From Phyllostachys edulis (taxonomy: Eukaryota; Streptophyta; Magnoliopsida; Poales; Poaceae): a stretch of 64,000 nucleotides of DNA. The notes beneath the pieces are model-generated. The model had not been told where the DNA came from. It ran no database searches and saw nothing but the letters and a program-made list of their open reading frames with translations. Position numbers and translations under genes: made by a program. The stretch spans positions 19,387,022 through 19,451,021 of the forward strand of contig CM070563.1 of the NCBI GenBank assembly GCA_036346405.1, given 5' to 3'. This document shows, in pieces, positions 21,341 through 33,151 of this stretch (position 1 is the stretch's first letter; every line of letters begins with the position of its first letter).

Positions 21341-22910
21341 ATTTACAAAGAAAGAATTTGATTGTCGGGATCGTCGTCGAGAGGACTTCCATGCAGCAGC
21401 ACCATGTTCTCCTTTTGGGCCGCCAATGCCCGTCCCATGGGGTCCTCCTCCTGTTGGTTTTCCTCCCTGTTCCCCGTGGGGCTGGTGTGGTCCATGGATG
21501 CCGCCTCCAATGCCTTTTGGACCATTCCATCCGGGTTGGACAGCACCAAGAAGGCCTGTGTTTGATAAGTTATCACGTCCTAATAATTACTGTTTTGATC
21601 AAAGAAATCGGTCTTACGATGGAAGAGATGATAAAGTGATGAAGAAGGTGTATCGTGTCAAGAGTAATGGTAATTTGGGTGAAAAGTCAGATTTGAATTC
21701 AAAGATAGAAGAGCTGATTATCGAGGAGGAGGAGAAGCAAAAGCAGTCGGCTACTGTTGTTTCAAGTATTAGCAATGGGAAGTACACGCAGAAGAACCAC
21801 GGTACATTGTTCGGATCTGACGCAAAGAACAGTCTCTGATAGCCATGAACAATCATCAGTAGCTACAAAGTGCCCATGGACGCCGGTTACACATGAGTAG
21901 CCAAGCAAACCACATCGCGTGCTGATTTTGAAGCAACAAAAGCAAAGGGGGAAAGTTAAGGAAAAAATATCTTTCTTTGCCGGGACAAAGCCACAGCCCC
22001 GTTGGTGTCCTCTCGGTCTTTCTCATTCCCAAAAAAGAAGGTTGCAGCGGCTACGCATGCAAGAACTTAGAGAGGCTAGAGCAGAGAAGGTAAGAGATGA
22101 AATAGTTAATGAAATAAAGCCTATGATGCCTGTCCAAAGAGAGTGGAGGGTAAAGTCGATTGAAACACCAGTTCAGGCACCTGATGATGATGAGGATGAT
22201 TTGCTGGATTATGAGGGATCTCCAATGAGTAAAGATGATACTCCGCCTCGTGAAGGTATGGATATTAATATGGTGTTGACATTGCCTTCAGAGTTTCAGG
22301 TTGCTAGTGAGGAGGTTGCCCAGTTATGTCTTGACCCTAAAGAAGCTATTTTTGAGAAGCCCGAGGAATCGAGCCAACATTTGAAACCATTATATGTTAG
22401 GGGGCATATCAATGGTAGGCCGATTTCTAGGATGTTAGTTGATGGTGGAAATTGCAGTAAATTTGATGTCAGTATTCGTTTTCAAGAAATTAGGGCGGAG
22501 GACAAATGAGCTTATGAAGACTAATTTGATGCTTAATGGTTTCACGGGTGAGTCTACGGAGGCCAAGGGTGTCATCTTTATGGAACTTACTGTTGGGAGC
22601 AAGACTCTACCTACGGCCTTCTTCGTTGTCGACGTGCAAGGTAACTATAGTATCTTATTGGGTCGTGATTAGATACATGCAAATCGTTGCGTGCCTTCTA
22701 CCCTGCATCAAACTTTAATACAATGGATCGATGATGATATAGAAGTAGTTCAAGTGGATACATCGGCTCATGTTGCTTTAGCCGATGCTTTAGCTGATTG
22801 GCAGCATGGTAATGTTCAATGTTTGACAGGTCTAGATCTTTCTAGTTACGATTATCTTAGTGTTACTAAGGATGGTTTTGTACCAGTATGCATCAGTTAA
22901 ATTGCCTCCA
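21340..22910 (+). pseudogene. Gypsy-2 gag-pol junction and protease
   Basis: A Pro/Gly-rich linker (21400-21540) is followed by a basic and acidic region (21919-22380). The retropepsin site comes next: MLVDGGNCSKFD near 22432-22466, where MLVDGGAAVNLM is usual. A frameshift within it moves the reading to a second frame (IAVNLMSVFVFKKLG at about 22445-22490, VDVQGNYSILLGRD at about 22630-22670). The active-site Asp is present but the domain is split between frames. Confidence 0.8.
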
Positions 22911-23089
22911 CAAATTTCGGCTTAGTAATATGATGTTATAAATGAATAAAGAAAGTAGTTTAGAATGGTTGCAACAGCGTACAGAGCAATATCGGTCAAA
23001 CAAGAACGATATTTGTGAAGCTATTGATGATTTTGATATAGAAAAAGTTAGGACAAAGTTTCTCGTCGGCTGACCCATTAGAGGAGGTT

Positions 23090-24060
23090 GATATAGGCGA
23101 TGGAACTATTCCTAGACCGACGTTTGTAAACAAAAATATGTCTGTTGAATACAAGAGCAAAGTGATAAAATTGCTTAGAGAGTATGTTGATTGCTTTGCT
23201 TGGGAGTATCATGAGATGCCGGGACTCAGCCGGGAATTAGTTGAGCATTGGTTGCCTATTAAATCTGGTTTTAGGCCTTATAAGCAGCCACCTAGAAGAT
23301 TTAATCCTGATATATATGATCGGATCAAAGAAGAAATAGGCCGATTGTTTAAGGCTGATTTTATTAGGCCATGTAGGTATGCTAAATGGATTTCTAACAT
23401 TGTCCCGGTTGAGAAGAAAAATACTGGTAAGTTGAGGGTGTGTATTGATTTTCGAGATTTAAATAAAGCTACTCCTAAAGATGAATATCCTATGCCTATA
23501 GCTGACATGTTAATTAACGATGCTTCGGACATAGAATAATTAGTTTCTTAGATGGTAATCTTTGGTTATAATCGATTTTTATGGTCAAGAGGATATGTCT
23601 AAAACAAATTTTCGATGTCCTGGTTTTGTTGGTTTGTTTGAGTGGGTGGTTATGACTTTTGGTTTTAAAAATGCGGTGCTACTTATCAAAGGGCTATGGA
23701 TTTAATTTTCCATGATCTACTTATCCTAGAGGTATACATTGATGATATAGTTGTTAAATCGGATAGTATAGATCATCACTTAGCCGATTTACGTCTAGCC
23801 TTTAAACGAATGCGTCGGTATGGTTTGAAGATGAACCCACTCAAATGTACTTTTGGTGTGTCGGCTGGTAAATTCTTAGGATTTATAATACATGATAGAG
23901 GCATAGAGATAGATCCTAGTAAAATAGAGGCTATTAAGAAAGTAAAGGCGCCACAGTGTAATTATTTGAGGAGGTTTATATCTAATTTGTCCGGTAAAGT
24001 TAGTGCATTCACTCCTATACTGCGGTTAAAGAAAGAGACCGAATTTACTTAGGAGGCAGA
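23090..24060 (+). pseudogene. Gypsy-2 reverse transcriptase
   Basis: The frame 23138-23539 carries the pre-RT and finger blocks CFAWEYHEMPGL, FRPYKQPPRRF, EEIGRLFKADFIRP and KLRVCIDFRDLNKATPKDEY. A stop occurs at 23537, where the usual GHE..SFLDGYSGYNQI block is corrupted. The frame at 23696-24052 resumes with the catalytic YIDDIVVKS (about 23735) and KCTFGV.AGKFLGF. Order and motifs fit a complete RT that has picked up a frameshift and stops. Confidence 0.9.
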
Positions 24061-24920
24061 TCAACAACAGGCGTTTGAGGAGATCAAAAGGTATTTGTCT
24101 ACATCTCCTGTGTTGAGGGCGCCCAAAGCCGGACACCATTTCGCTATATATTCTCAAGAAGAAAATGTCTTGGTCTTTGTTTTGACACAAGTAATAGATG
24201 GCAAGGAATATGTGATTACTTACTTGAGTCGGCGTCTCCTGGGAGCTGAGACGAGGTATGTGTTCATTGAAAAATTATGTTTATCCTTGTATCATGCTTG
24301 TACCAAGTTGAGGCATTATTTGCTATCGAGTACTTATGTTGTTGCATGTCAGACCGGTGTTATTAAATATATGTTGCAATGTACCGATTTTAAGTGGTAG
24401 AATCGGAAAGTGGGCTTATGCATTAATAGAGTATGATTTGGCCTATGAGTCTTTGAAATCTATGAAGGGCCAGATTGTAGCTAATTTCATTGTTGATCAT
24501 AGGATTGATAATGATATAGAGCTGGTTGATTATTTATCTATACGTCCATGTAAATTGTATTTTGATGGTTCGGCTTGTAGAGAAGGACAAGGTGTTAGTA
24601 TTATTTTAGTTTCACCTAGAGATGTTGTCTTTGAAACATTGGTTTGTTTAGAATATTTTTGTACCAATAATCAGGTCGAGTATGAAGCTCTTTTGTTAGG
24701 ATTACAAATTTTAGAATCCATGGGTGTAAGGAATATAGAAGCGTTTGGTGATTCATTATTAGTTGTGCAACAAGTTTCTAAGAATTATCAATGCTTTGAT
24801 GGATCATTGAATATTTATTTAGAAAAATGCTTAGAAATAATAGCAACTTTGGATGATTTTACTATTGGCCATGTTTCTAGAGAAGAGAATGTTAGCAAAT
24901 GATTTAGCACAACAAGCATC
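24050..24920 (+). pseudogene. Gypsy-2 RNase H plus second archaeal-type RNase H
   Basis: The first RNase H (24095-24400) shows TSPVLRAPKAG, the YLSRRLLGAETRY block and LRHYL. After a frameshift (about 24395), a second domain runs to 24902: CKLYFDGSACREGQG (first catalytic Asp), NQVEYEALLLGLQ (catalytic Glu), EAFGDSLLVVQQV (catalytic Asp) and IGHVSREEN. This is the aRNH domain acquired by Tat/Ogre elements. Both domains look near full length but lie in different frames. Confidence 0.88.
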
Positions 24921-25985
24921 TGGTTATCAAGTTAAAAGAGGTAAATTGTTTATGATAGAAAAACCGATGCTAGAAGGTGCTACAATTTGTGTAGCCGAAC
25001 AACATGATGGCAGTTCGGATGCTTTGAAAACATCAAGTTTTGCCGAACCTAATGACTGGAGAAAGCCTCTAATTAGTTATTTAGAAAACCCTAGTCAATT
25101 TGTTGATAGAAAACTTCGGCGACAAGCATTAAAAGATGCATTGCTTGATGGAGAGTTATATCGCCGAACTATAGATGGGTTACTTTTAAAATGTTTAGGT
25201 TCGGATCAATCTAAAGTTGCAATGAGTGAGGTGCATGAAAGCATATGTGGTACGATCGATTAGGCTCATAAGATGAAGTGGTTATTAAGAAGAGCTAGTT
25301 TCTATTGGCATCTTTTATGTCTCATCAAGTACGAGAATTCGCCGAATCATTTAGAATCAAGCTCCTTAATTCCTCACCTTATTATGCTTAGGCCAACGGT
25401 CAGGCCAAGTCAAGTAATAAGACCTTGGTTAAGCTCATTAAGAAAAAGATAGAGGAGAACCCTAAGAGATGACATAAAGTGTTATCTGAGGCATTATGGG
25501 CTCATCGTATATCTAAACATAGTGCTACAAAGGTAACATCGTTCGAGTTAGTGTATGGGCAAGAGGCCGTTTTACCTATTGAGGTAAATCTGAGTGCCCT
25601 TAGATTGGCCAGGCAAAATGATTTGTCGGCTGTAGATTGCCATAATTTGATGATGGACAAGATAGATGAAGTTGCAGATGAGATATTAAAAGCTTTGAGG
25701 GAGATTGAAAAGGATAAGGTAAGGGTAGTCAAGGCCTACAATAAGAGAGTGAAGGAAAAATCGTTTCAAATAGGAGATTTAGTTTGGAAGACGATTTTAC
25801 CTGTTGGGTCTAAGGATAATAAGTTTGGGAAGTGGTCTCCGAATTGGGAAGGTCCATATAAAGTTGTAGAGATTGTTCCTGGAAATTCCTATATAGTGCA
25901 ATGTTTACAGGGAGATAGGCTGCCTAAAGCTTTTAATGGCAAGTATTTGAAAAAGTACTATCCGAGTGTTTGGCAGGATGCTTGA
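24900..25985 (+). pseudogene. Gypsy-2 integrase with deleted core
   Basis: The N-terminal part includes DALLDGELYRRT and VHESICGTID (H..H zinc-finger start). After a stop at 25261, RRASFYWHLLC leads directly into the region near the end of the catalytic core, so the part carrying the first two catalytic acidic residues is missing, probably by deletion near 25315-25330. In ANGQAKSSNK (about 25390-25420) the conserved catalytic Glu of ANGQAE is Lys. The C-terminal part (25479-25985) is intact: LSEALWAHRIS, FELVYGQEAVLP, GDLVWK and WSPNWEGPY, a GPY/F-type module. The enzyme must be inactive. Confidence 0.88.
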
Positions 25986-26111
25986 GAAGCACACATGGCT
26001 GATGGGTTGTTTATCATCGTCCTGAGGAACATACATATGGCCGGTGTTTAATCATCGTTCTGAAGAGCAATTGAAGATATTATTGTTTTATGGCAAACAT
26101 GTTTGTTTACC

Positions 26112-26128
26112 AAAAACAGGGGGGCATA
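26112..26128 (+). other. Polypurine tract of Gypsy-2
   Basis: AAAAACAGGGGGGCATA ends directly before the 3' LTR start TGTTGATAGC. Confidence 0.8.
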
Positions 26129-26595
26129 TGTTGATAGCAAGATTTGGCATCTATAATGGTCATTGCAGTGCTGATTGGTCTAACGATAAGAACTTAAAGC
26201 TACCACTGATTCAGCTAATATTCGGTTTGAATCGGAAGGCAGAAATGGCTTCAAAGACCTCCTGAGTGGTCCTAGACGACCTCTTCAAAGACCTCCTGGG
26301 AGGTCCTAGCTTCAAAGACCTCCTGAGAGGTCCTGGATGACCTCTACAAAGACCTCCTGGGAGGTCCTGGAGGGTGTTCTTTGCAAAACAGGAGATCCTA
26401 GCTGAAAAAGGTGGTCCTGAGCGACATCTACAAAGACCTCCTAGGAGGTCCTGGAGGGTAGTCTTTGCAAAGCAGGAGTTCTTGGCCCAAAAGGTGGTCT
26501 TTGCAAAGCGGCAGGTCATGAGGACAAGGAAAAGCGCGGCTAGGACCTCCTCAGGAGCGCTCACGTGGCTTCATCGGAACCGCCCAGGACCTCCT
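26129..26595 (+). repeat. Gypsy-2 3' LTR, truncated
   Basis: The first about 467 bp match the start of the 5' LTR (17670-18137) with a few percent divergence. Similarity stops at about 26595. Confidence 0.9.
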
Positions 26596-26632
26596 TATAA
26601 TTTAGAGCAGATAAGCAGAAACAATTGTGAAT

Positions 26633-26637
26633 ACCAA
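26633..26637. repeat. Target-site duplication ACCAA (left)
   Basis: Matches ACCAA at 31579-31583 on the other side of the LTR that starts at 26638. Confidence 0.85.
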
Positions 26638-28619
26638 TGTAACGCCCCGACCTGGGGTCGCCCGAAAGGTCTTACAGACCACTTGAGAGGTCTAGCAAGA
26701 CCTCTCAGAAGGTCCTTCAAGATCACCCGGATGTCCCCAAGGTGGATTCGAGACAGCCATGAGATGATCCCAAGCGCCATGACTCATCCCAGGAGAGGTC
26801 GAGAGACCAATCCTGAGAAGGTCGTGAGACTTGAGGTGACCCAAGTCCTCCCACGACCAGTCCCGAGGGAGGTTGTGGAGGGCTGGGATCACCCCAAAGA
26901 CCTCCCACGACTAGACCCGAGGGTGGTCATGGTGGTCAGGGATCACCCCATGGTCCTCTGTGTGAATCGAGCTAGTCCCAAGGATCAACAGCTAACTCTT
27001 CACAACATACAACAGTGGTAACATACATCAAACACAAGCTTTATTAATAACAAAGTTGATTACAAAGGAGAGGCTTACAAGCCAGCAAACAAAATACAGT
27101 GGAAGATAACTGAATAGACCACTTGATACACCACAGGCTATCGGCTGGAGGGCGCATTCTAATCGGCCATGACCTCTAGGTCTACAGCGAAGACCTCCTC
27201 AAGCTTTCTCTTCCTGCTCAATAAGAATATCAAGCAAGAGTGTGCACAACAACCGTGCTCACAAGTTACACCCATCAAATAACAGAATGACATGCATAAA
27301 TGGATATCTCAAAGGAAGACATAATATGGTTGATTTGCATAAAGCCAAGTTTATTTCAAATACAAATACTAAGTACCAAGGCAGGTAACAATAATTAAAA
27401 TTCAGTTTCTAAATCTCAGTTTTCAGTTGGATAACATTCATCACAAGTAGTGAAGGATACCCTCCTGTCACAAGGCTCCCCGCCAAAACCCAATTGGATA
27501 GGAATCTAAAACCAATTTGTCAAGACCTTTTGAAAACAAAACTAACATCTAACTGTGAGAGGCTTTGCTAGCACGTCTATGACCGTGGACACGGCTATTC
27601 GAATAGTTTTACACTCTGCAGAGGTTGTACACTTTACCCACATGACATGATTTCTCTAGTTTGTTTGGCGACCGGCAATACCACCACTCACTACCGAAGG
27701 TAAGTGGTCTAGAGCTCATGACAAGGTCTTTACAATGCATCATTCCACCGCAGTCCACCCTCGCTAAGGTTTCGCATCCCTCTTTGGATAGAAATCCACA
27801 GAGTTCATAGGCGCCCCCTCTTGCGCCAGGTGGGAACAACCAAGTCATGAAAAACAGGCCATGAAAGACCTCCCACCTCATCCACAGGATCGACCGCGAT
27901 GGAACTTTGCAAATTAGTCAGCCAGGTCCCACCCACTCAGGACATGTGGTTGCACGATAAGGCATAGCAAAGTTGTCGCTCGCAGACCGGTCCTTAACTG
28001 ACTTGGACGACATCCTCAACCCTGGGGCATCGGATCACATGACCCCCGTGCATAGACATGCACTAACCAAACAACCAGATTCGCCCAAGTCCAAATCCAT
28101 TTTCCTTTTCTTTGCTTTTCAAACATATTTTCAAATCTCCATGACAACCCAATATTATGGCTAAGCATTTAAAACAGCAGTTGGTCTTAGATGGTAAAAT
28201 TTCCCTAAATCAAATGCTTTTGGGTCTAAGCATGACTAAGCATAATGTTTTAAATGATCCCGTTCATACTATGGCATCAACCGTGTTTTATCTAAGGTGA
28301 CAACAGAGTGGAGTCAATGTCAACATGGGCCATACAAAGGATTCGGCATAGCTATGAATTTAAAACAAGTATTGAAATACTTAGCATAAATAAGCATGCA
28401 ATAATTTTGAAACATAACTTAAATAATTTGAGATACTGGGCGCAACATGATTAAGAGTGTAACTTGCCTGGACCGAAAGCTTGAGGAACTAACTGGGAGA
28501 ACTCGGGCTCCCCGAAGAGTCGCAATCTACACGAGGCAAAGCAAAGCAAAATCAAATAACAGCCAATAAGATCCAAATGAACTCCAAAAAAACCCAAATA
28601 GCAAAGAATAGAACAAGAT

Positions 28620-28985
28620 GAACTAAGAAAGGGCTCTCAGGAGGAGGTCCAACGGAAAGGAGGAGGTCCACGGGAGGGTGGTCTTTGCAACTAACCGAAG
28701 AGGGTGGTCTTTTGCAAAGAAGCCAGCAAAGACCAAAAGGGTGGTCTTTGCAAAAGATCAAGGAAGGTGGTCTTTGCAAAAGACCAAAAAGGGCGGCAAA
28801 GACTAAGAAGGTGGTCTTTACAAAAAGGGAGGTCCTGAGAAGGCAAAAGGGAGGTCTCAGAGGAGGAGGTCCAAAGGAGGACCCAAGAGGGTTGTCTCTG
28901 CAAGAAGACCGAGAGGGTCGTCTTTGCAAAAAGACCGAGACGGTCATCTTTGCAAAGAGGAGATCCTTGGGAGATCCAAAGGAGA
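28620..28985. repeat. GGTGGTCTTTGCAAA-rich block
   Basis: The 10-bp motif GGTCTTTGCA or a variant occurs about seven times here and again near 29800-29900, linked by AAGACCA. The same motif is found in the Gypsy-2 LTRs (18000-18055, 26460-26515). Confidence 0.75.
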
Positions 28986-30139
28986 CGGTTCAACAAAGGA
29001 CACAACTATGCTACATGGTCGTAAGACAAATACGACTACTCAACATAGTCATGCAAGGAATGCAAAAAGGATACGGAGGTACTCACCAAGGCCAAGAGGG
29101 AGATAGAAGAGGAGAGGGAGGAGGTCGAGGGCTCGGCGACGACGGTTGAAGGTGACGCTGGTGCTCCAGCGAACCCCTACGGCGGCGAAGTGGCGACGCC
29201 AACTCTGGTGATCTCCTTGTCGACGTGGAGGCGACGTCACTGCCTCAACGGACTGCTTGGCGAAGCTTCAAGCACAGAGCAAGAAGGAAACGAGCTGGAG
29301 AGCTAAGTGGCCAAAGGTGAGGAAAGGAGGGTTGCTTAGGCTATTTATAGCCAATGAAGAAGAAAAGAGAGTCACTGAGAGACTTAGTGACCCACAAGTC
29401 TAAGGCAGGTGAAGGACAAGGCAAGGTATGACCTGAAAAGAAGGAAAACATGAGGCAGGTAAGGAAAAGACAGAAAGGGGAACACACGGTACCACAGCAG
29501 TGACCGCATTCAATGCGCACAGACTTCTGTGGTGGGGAGAAGGAGGAAACGAGCTGAGCTGACAGGTGGGACCAGTCAACTACATGGGTGAGATGGTCAA
29601 ACCAAAAGGGTGGTCATGACCAAAGGAGGTCATGGCAAAATGACAAAAGAGGAAGAGTTCGCAGCCTCAAGGGGAGGTCGTGGCTAAAGGACAAAAGAGG
29701 AGGTCGCGGCCTCAAGGGGAGGTTGCGGCTAAAGGACAAAAGAGGAGGTCGCGACTTTAAGGGGAGGTCCTGACCACAAGAGGTGGTCGTGACCAGGAGG
29801 GTGGTCTTCACGAAAAGACCACAAGGGTGGTCTTTGCAAAAAGACCACGAGGTCCAGACCACAAGGGTGGTCTAACCCGCAAAGGTGGTCCTTGCCAAAA
29901 GACCAGGAGAGGTTCTAATAGTCAAGATCAACTCAAGGGAGGTCCTGACGGTCAGATCAACTCAAAAAGAGGTCGGGACCCTCAGATCCAAACGAAGAGA
30001 GGTCTGGACCATCAGATCCAAACGAAGGGAGGTCTGGGTGACGGGATTTCAAAGGAAGAGTGATCCAACGGAGGAGATCCACAGAAGATGGTTTAAAGGA
30101 GGTCTTGACGATTAGGATGAACTCAAAAGAGATCCCGAT

Positions 30140-30640
30140 GGTCAAGAGGAGACCAAGGAGGTCTCAACGGCCAAGATGAACTCAAAGGAGATCTTGACGG
30201 TTAAGAGGAGCTCAAGGAGGCCTCAACGGTCAAGATGAAACCAAAGGAGATCTTGACAATCAAGACCAACATAGGGGAAGTCTCAACGGTCAAGATGGAA
30301 CCAAAGGGGGTTTCGACGGACAAGACCAACACAGAGGAGGTCTCAACGGTCAAGATGGAACCAAAGGAGATCTCGACGGTCAAGACCAATACAGCGGAGG
30401 TCTCAACGGTCAAGATGGACCCAAAGGAGGTCCTGGATGGTTCAGATTAATCAAAGGGAGATATCGACGGTCAAGACCAACACAGAGAAGGTCCCGACGG
30501 TCAAGATGAAGCCAAAGGAGATCTCGACGGTCAAGACCAACACAGGGAAGGTCTCAACGGTCACGATGGAACTAAAGAGAGATCTTGACGACCAGGATGA
30601 ATCCGAAGGAGGTCCTGATGGTCAAGATGGAATCAAAGGG
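30140..30640. repeat. Tandem 60-bp repeat
   Basis: Near-identical 60-bp units at 30239-30298, 30299-30358 and 30359-30418, with more diverged copies on each side (GGTCAAGACCAACACAG...GTCTCAACGGTCAAGATGG). Because 60 is divisible by 3, frames stay open on both strands, but the peptides are low-complexity and not proteins. Confidence 0.85.
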
Positions 30641-31578
30641 AGATGGAGCAACAGAGAGGAAATGCGCGGAGGAGCGGGGCTGCCAGATTACGATCGAATG
30701 GAGCAAAGCGATGAGGATGTTTGGACAAGCCGAAAGTGCCAATAAGATCGGGTCGTCCAATATGGATCGGATGGTCCATAAGAGATGAAGGTCTGGAACA
30801 AGCGGGAGGTCCAAACGACGCGAGAGAGGTTCAAAAGAGGTTCAGATGGACACAGAGAGGTCCAAATGAACACGGGGAGGTCCAACTGAACTTGAGGAAA
30901 CTCAAATGAACACGAGAAGGTTCAAACGAAGGGGGAATTCATCCCAAATTTGAATCTCAGATTCCAAAGGGCATTTGAAACACAAACCCGAGCTTAGAAC
31001 ACCTCGGAGGTGGTCGTGACCCAAAGGAGAAGTCAAAACCAAGGGAAGATTTAAACGGAGAAGGAGGTCTAGACCACAAGGAGGTCTAAACAGAGAATGT
31101 GGTTTAGATCAAGAGAAGGCTTAACTCCAAAAAGAGATTCAAACCAACAAAGAGGTCTGAAGAGATTCAAACCAACAAAGAGGAAGTTTAGACACAAGGA
31201 AAGTCTAGATACAAGGGAGGTCTAGACACACAGGAGGGTTCTAGACACAAAGAGACTTGGACTCAAGGAGATGGCCGAACAAGAGGGAGGTCTGGCCACA
31301 AAGGAAGTCTGGACACGAGGAGAGGTCCAAACTCAAGGAGGTCTGGACAGAAAGAGCTGGTCTAAGAGGAGAACAGAACTAACAGAGAAAGGGAGAGACT
31401 ATTCCAGAGCTCTAACAACTCCAAACAAACCAAGCTTTAGGATTAGTTGAAGTTTGATTTAGTCATTTTAAACATCAAAATGCTGAAAATCTCAAATTAA
31501 GCTTTGAACTTTCAACAAAACCAAATAATTCTTTTTATTTTGAAATTTTTAAAAAGCTCAGAAAACCAGAGTGTTACA

Positions 31579-31583
31579 ACCAA
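31579..31583. repeat. Target-site duplication ACCAA (right)
   Basis: Partner of 26633-26637. Confidence 0.85.
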
Positions 31584-32015
31584 CAAGAAAACAAGAAGAG
31601 TAATCAACTATACAAGGATGCATGATCTTGAGAAAAGTAACTAGTTCAGAAAACCTTTCTGCCTATACTTATAACCCAAAAGGTTTTCCTAACTTGCTTC
31701 CTTTGGTGCCAAAGACCAATGACTAGTTAACCGACTCCTGGTCGACATGAGGAAGACAATTATTCTTCTGCTAACGTGGATGAGAAGAGCGAGTCTCTGT
31801 AACACTAGTCAAACAAAGCAGGAGGTAATGGCAAACATATTAACTTAATGCATCAAAAGAATTCAAAGGACTCTTCGAACATTTAGCATTAAAATTTTCT
31901 TAGCAATATTTTAACAATGATTGAATCCTTAGGGCCTTGCGGAATATAATGCTATTGGTTTCAAGCAAAACTAATTTAGTCTGTTGGGGTGGTTTGTTTG
32001 GAAAGATACACTTAC
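31584..32015 (-). other. Intron 3 sequence of the ABCG gene
   Basis: It follows the GTAAGT donor of exon 3 on the minus strand. I looked for the expected next exon (Cys-rich CPLG.YCP block) and did not find it here. Confidence 0.5.
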
Positions 32016-32273
32016 GCATCATGCAGGTCAGGCCACGAGGGCAGAAGAAATCGGGACAACATGGTCTGCGGCCCTCTGCTCTGGATGGAACAACAGATTC
32101 TTTGAATGATTTGTCATCCACATCCGGCGTCGAGCAAGCCCAGCCAGGCTGGCACCCAAGTACCCATAAGTTCTGGTTGCAGTTCCTACTAACCCTTGCA
32201 ATGCGACTGCTACCCAAGCTGCTGAGGTATAACTCTATTTCAGCTCTGTTGCACAGCATTCTAACCATTTTCC
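32016..32273 (-). CDS. ABCG24/28-type transporter, exon 3
   Basis: The exon opens after a TGTTGCAG acceptor (CAG at 32274-32276) and closes at a GTAAGT donor (32010-32015). It reads GKMVRMLCNRAEIELYLSSL, then NLWVLGCQPGWACS and RPCCPDFFCPRGLTCMM. This is the Cys-rich extracellular N-terminal region specific to plant ABCG24/ABCG28-type half transporters (once called WBC-type), where AAEI..Y and GCEPGWACS are conserved. The length (258 bp) and phase fit exon 2 (one base of a Gly codon carried over). No stop or frameshift interrupts it. The nucleotide-binding and membrane domains would be encoded further left and were not found in the window. Confidence 0.85.
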
Positions 32274-33151
32274 CTGCAACACAACATTTAAAAAAAAAAT
32301 CATGACATTTGCTTTAACAAAACTAATATGTAGGTCTGTACTTCAATTCTAGCTCTAATAAAAACATTGTAGCACCTTATATAAAGTCAGCGCTCAATGC
32401 AACAACATGGCTAATAGGCAAGAGGATATAGTACTTCTTTAGGTAGTACTAGTTCAGGAAGAAAAAAGTCTGGTGGTCCAAACTAAACTGTAGTGACAAT
32501 GTAAGCCAGAATTAAACTCAAAAGTCTCAAATTCATATCCATCTATACTCTTTATATAGCACTAACACTCAGTCCCATTCTCCATGTAGGATTAAGAGAT
32601 GTAGTCTCCCGTATCCAGCAGTTGTCCTGATTCAATTTCCAGCATCGAGAATGCCCTACTTCCATTTCTTCGGAGAAAGTTCAGCCAACCGTTGTAAGAA
32701 CCCACTCGATCACTTCATCGTCACTCAATTTTGAGTAATGTATTGACCGAGCTTGACATCAAACTGGCAGATGCAAGAGATTTGTGGCTCGGATTGGAGG
32801 AAAGAAAACTTCCCACCAAATACCCACAATATGGAACAATATTTCCGTCTACTTTTACCCTAAAAATAAGTGCACACACGTTTTCCTACTCATTAAGATA
32901 CGCAGTAATCCACAACAATTGACGCCCCCCAAGTACCCTAATCCCTTCAGCACCAAACGAACATGGACCAATACCCACAACCCCCTCAAGCATTCACCCC
33001 ATAACTCCTCCTTCGGTGAATTCTAAACCCTCTACAGCACATTGATCTACCATCGCTTCCCCCAGAAAGCTAGAAACGACTTGGCAACCTTACGCATGTT
33101 CATATCGAGGACTGAGTTCAGGAAGGGGAAAAACGCGCAGATGGCTCGAGT

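Larger units (their letters stand above)
17670..26595 (+). mobile_element. Gypsy-2, Tat-like Ty3/gypsy retrotransposon
   Basis: It has a 5' LTR (17670-19010), primer-binding site, degraded gag, protease, RT, two RNase H regions, integrase, polypurine tract (26112-26128) and the start of a 3' LTR (26129-26595). Both LTRs begin TGTTGATAGCAAGATTTGGC. Having an ordinary gypsy RNase H (about 24050-24400) followed by a second, archaeal-type RNase H (about 24540-24900) is characteristic of the Tat/Ogre lineage. The element is inserted into Gypsy-1. The 3' LTR stops abruptly at about 26595, where AT-rich non-LTR sequence begins, so a deletion removed its end and the right target duplication. Many stops and frameshifts make it non-autonomous. 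Confidence 0.9.
26638..31578 (-). mobile_element. 4.94 kb LTR without internal region (solo LTR or degenerate LARD)
   Basis: The segment starts TGTAACGCC and ends GTGTTACA, is flanked by ACCAA duplications, and has no gag or pol coding. On the minus strand it opens TGTAACACTCTGG, like Tekay-type gypsy LTRs, so minus orientation is inferred. The region around 27030-27300 reads as a U5/poly(A)-type end in that orientation. Long stretches (28600-31400) are purine-rich on the plus strand, with GGAGGTC units. The tandem and near-tandem repeats inside have probably lengthened it. A solo LTR formed by LTR-LTR recombination is the simplest reading. A full element with unrecognisable internal sequence is the alternative. 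Confidence 0.7.

Noticed and set aside
30140..30640. CRISPR-like regular 60-bp repeats
   Set aside because: There are no unique spacers (the whole unit repeats), the sequence is eukaryotic, and it lies inside an LTR.
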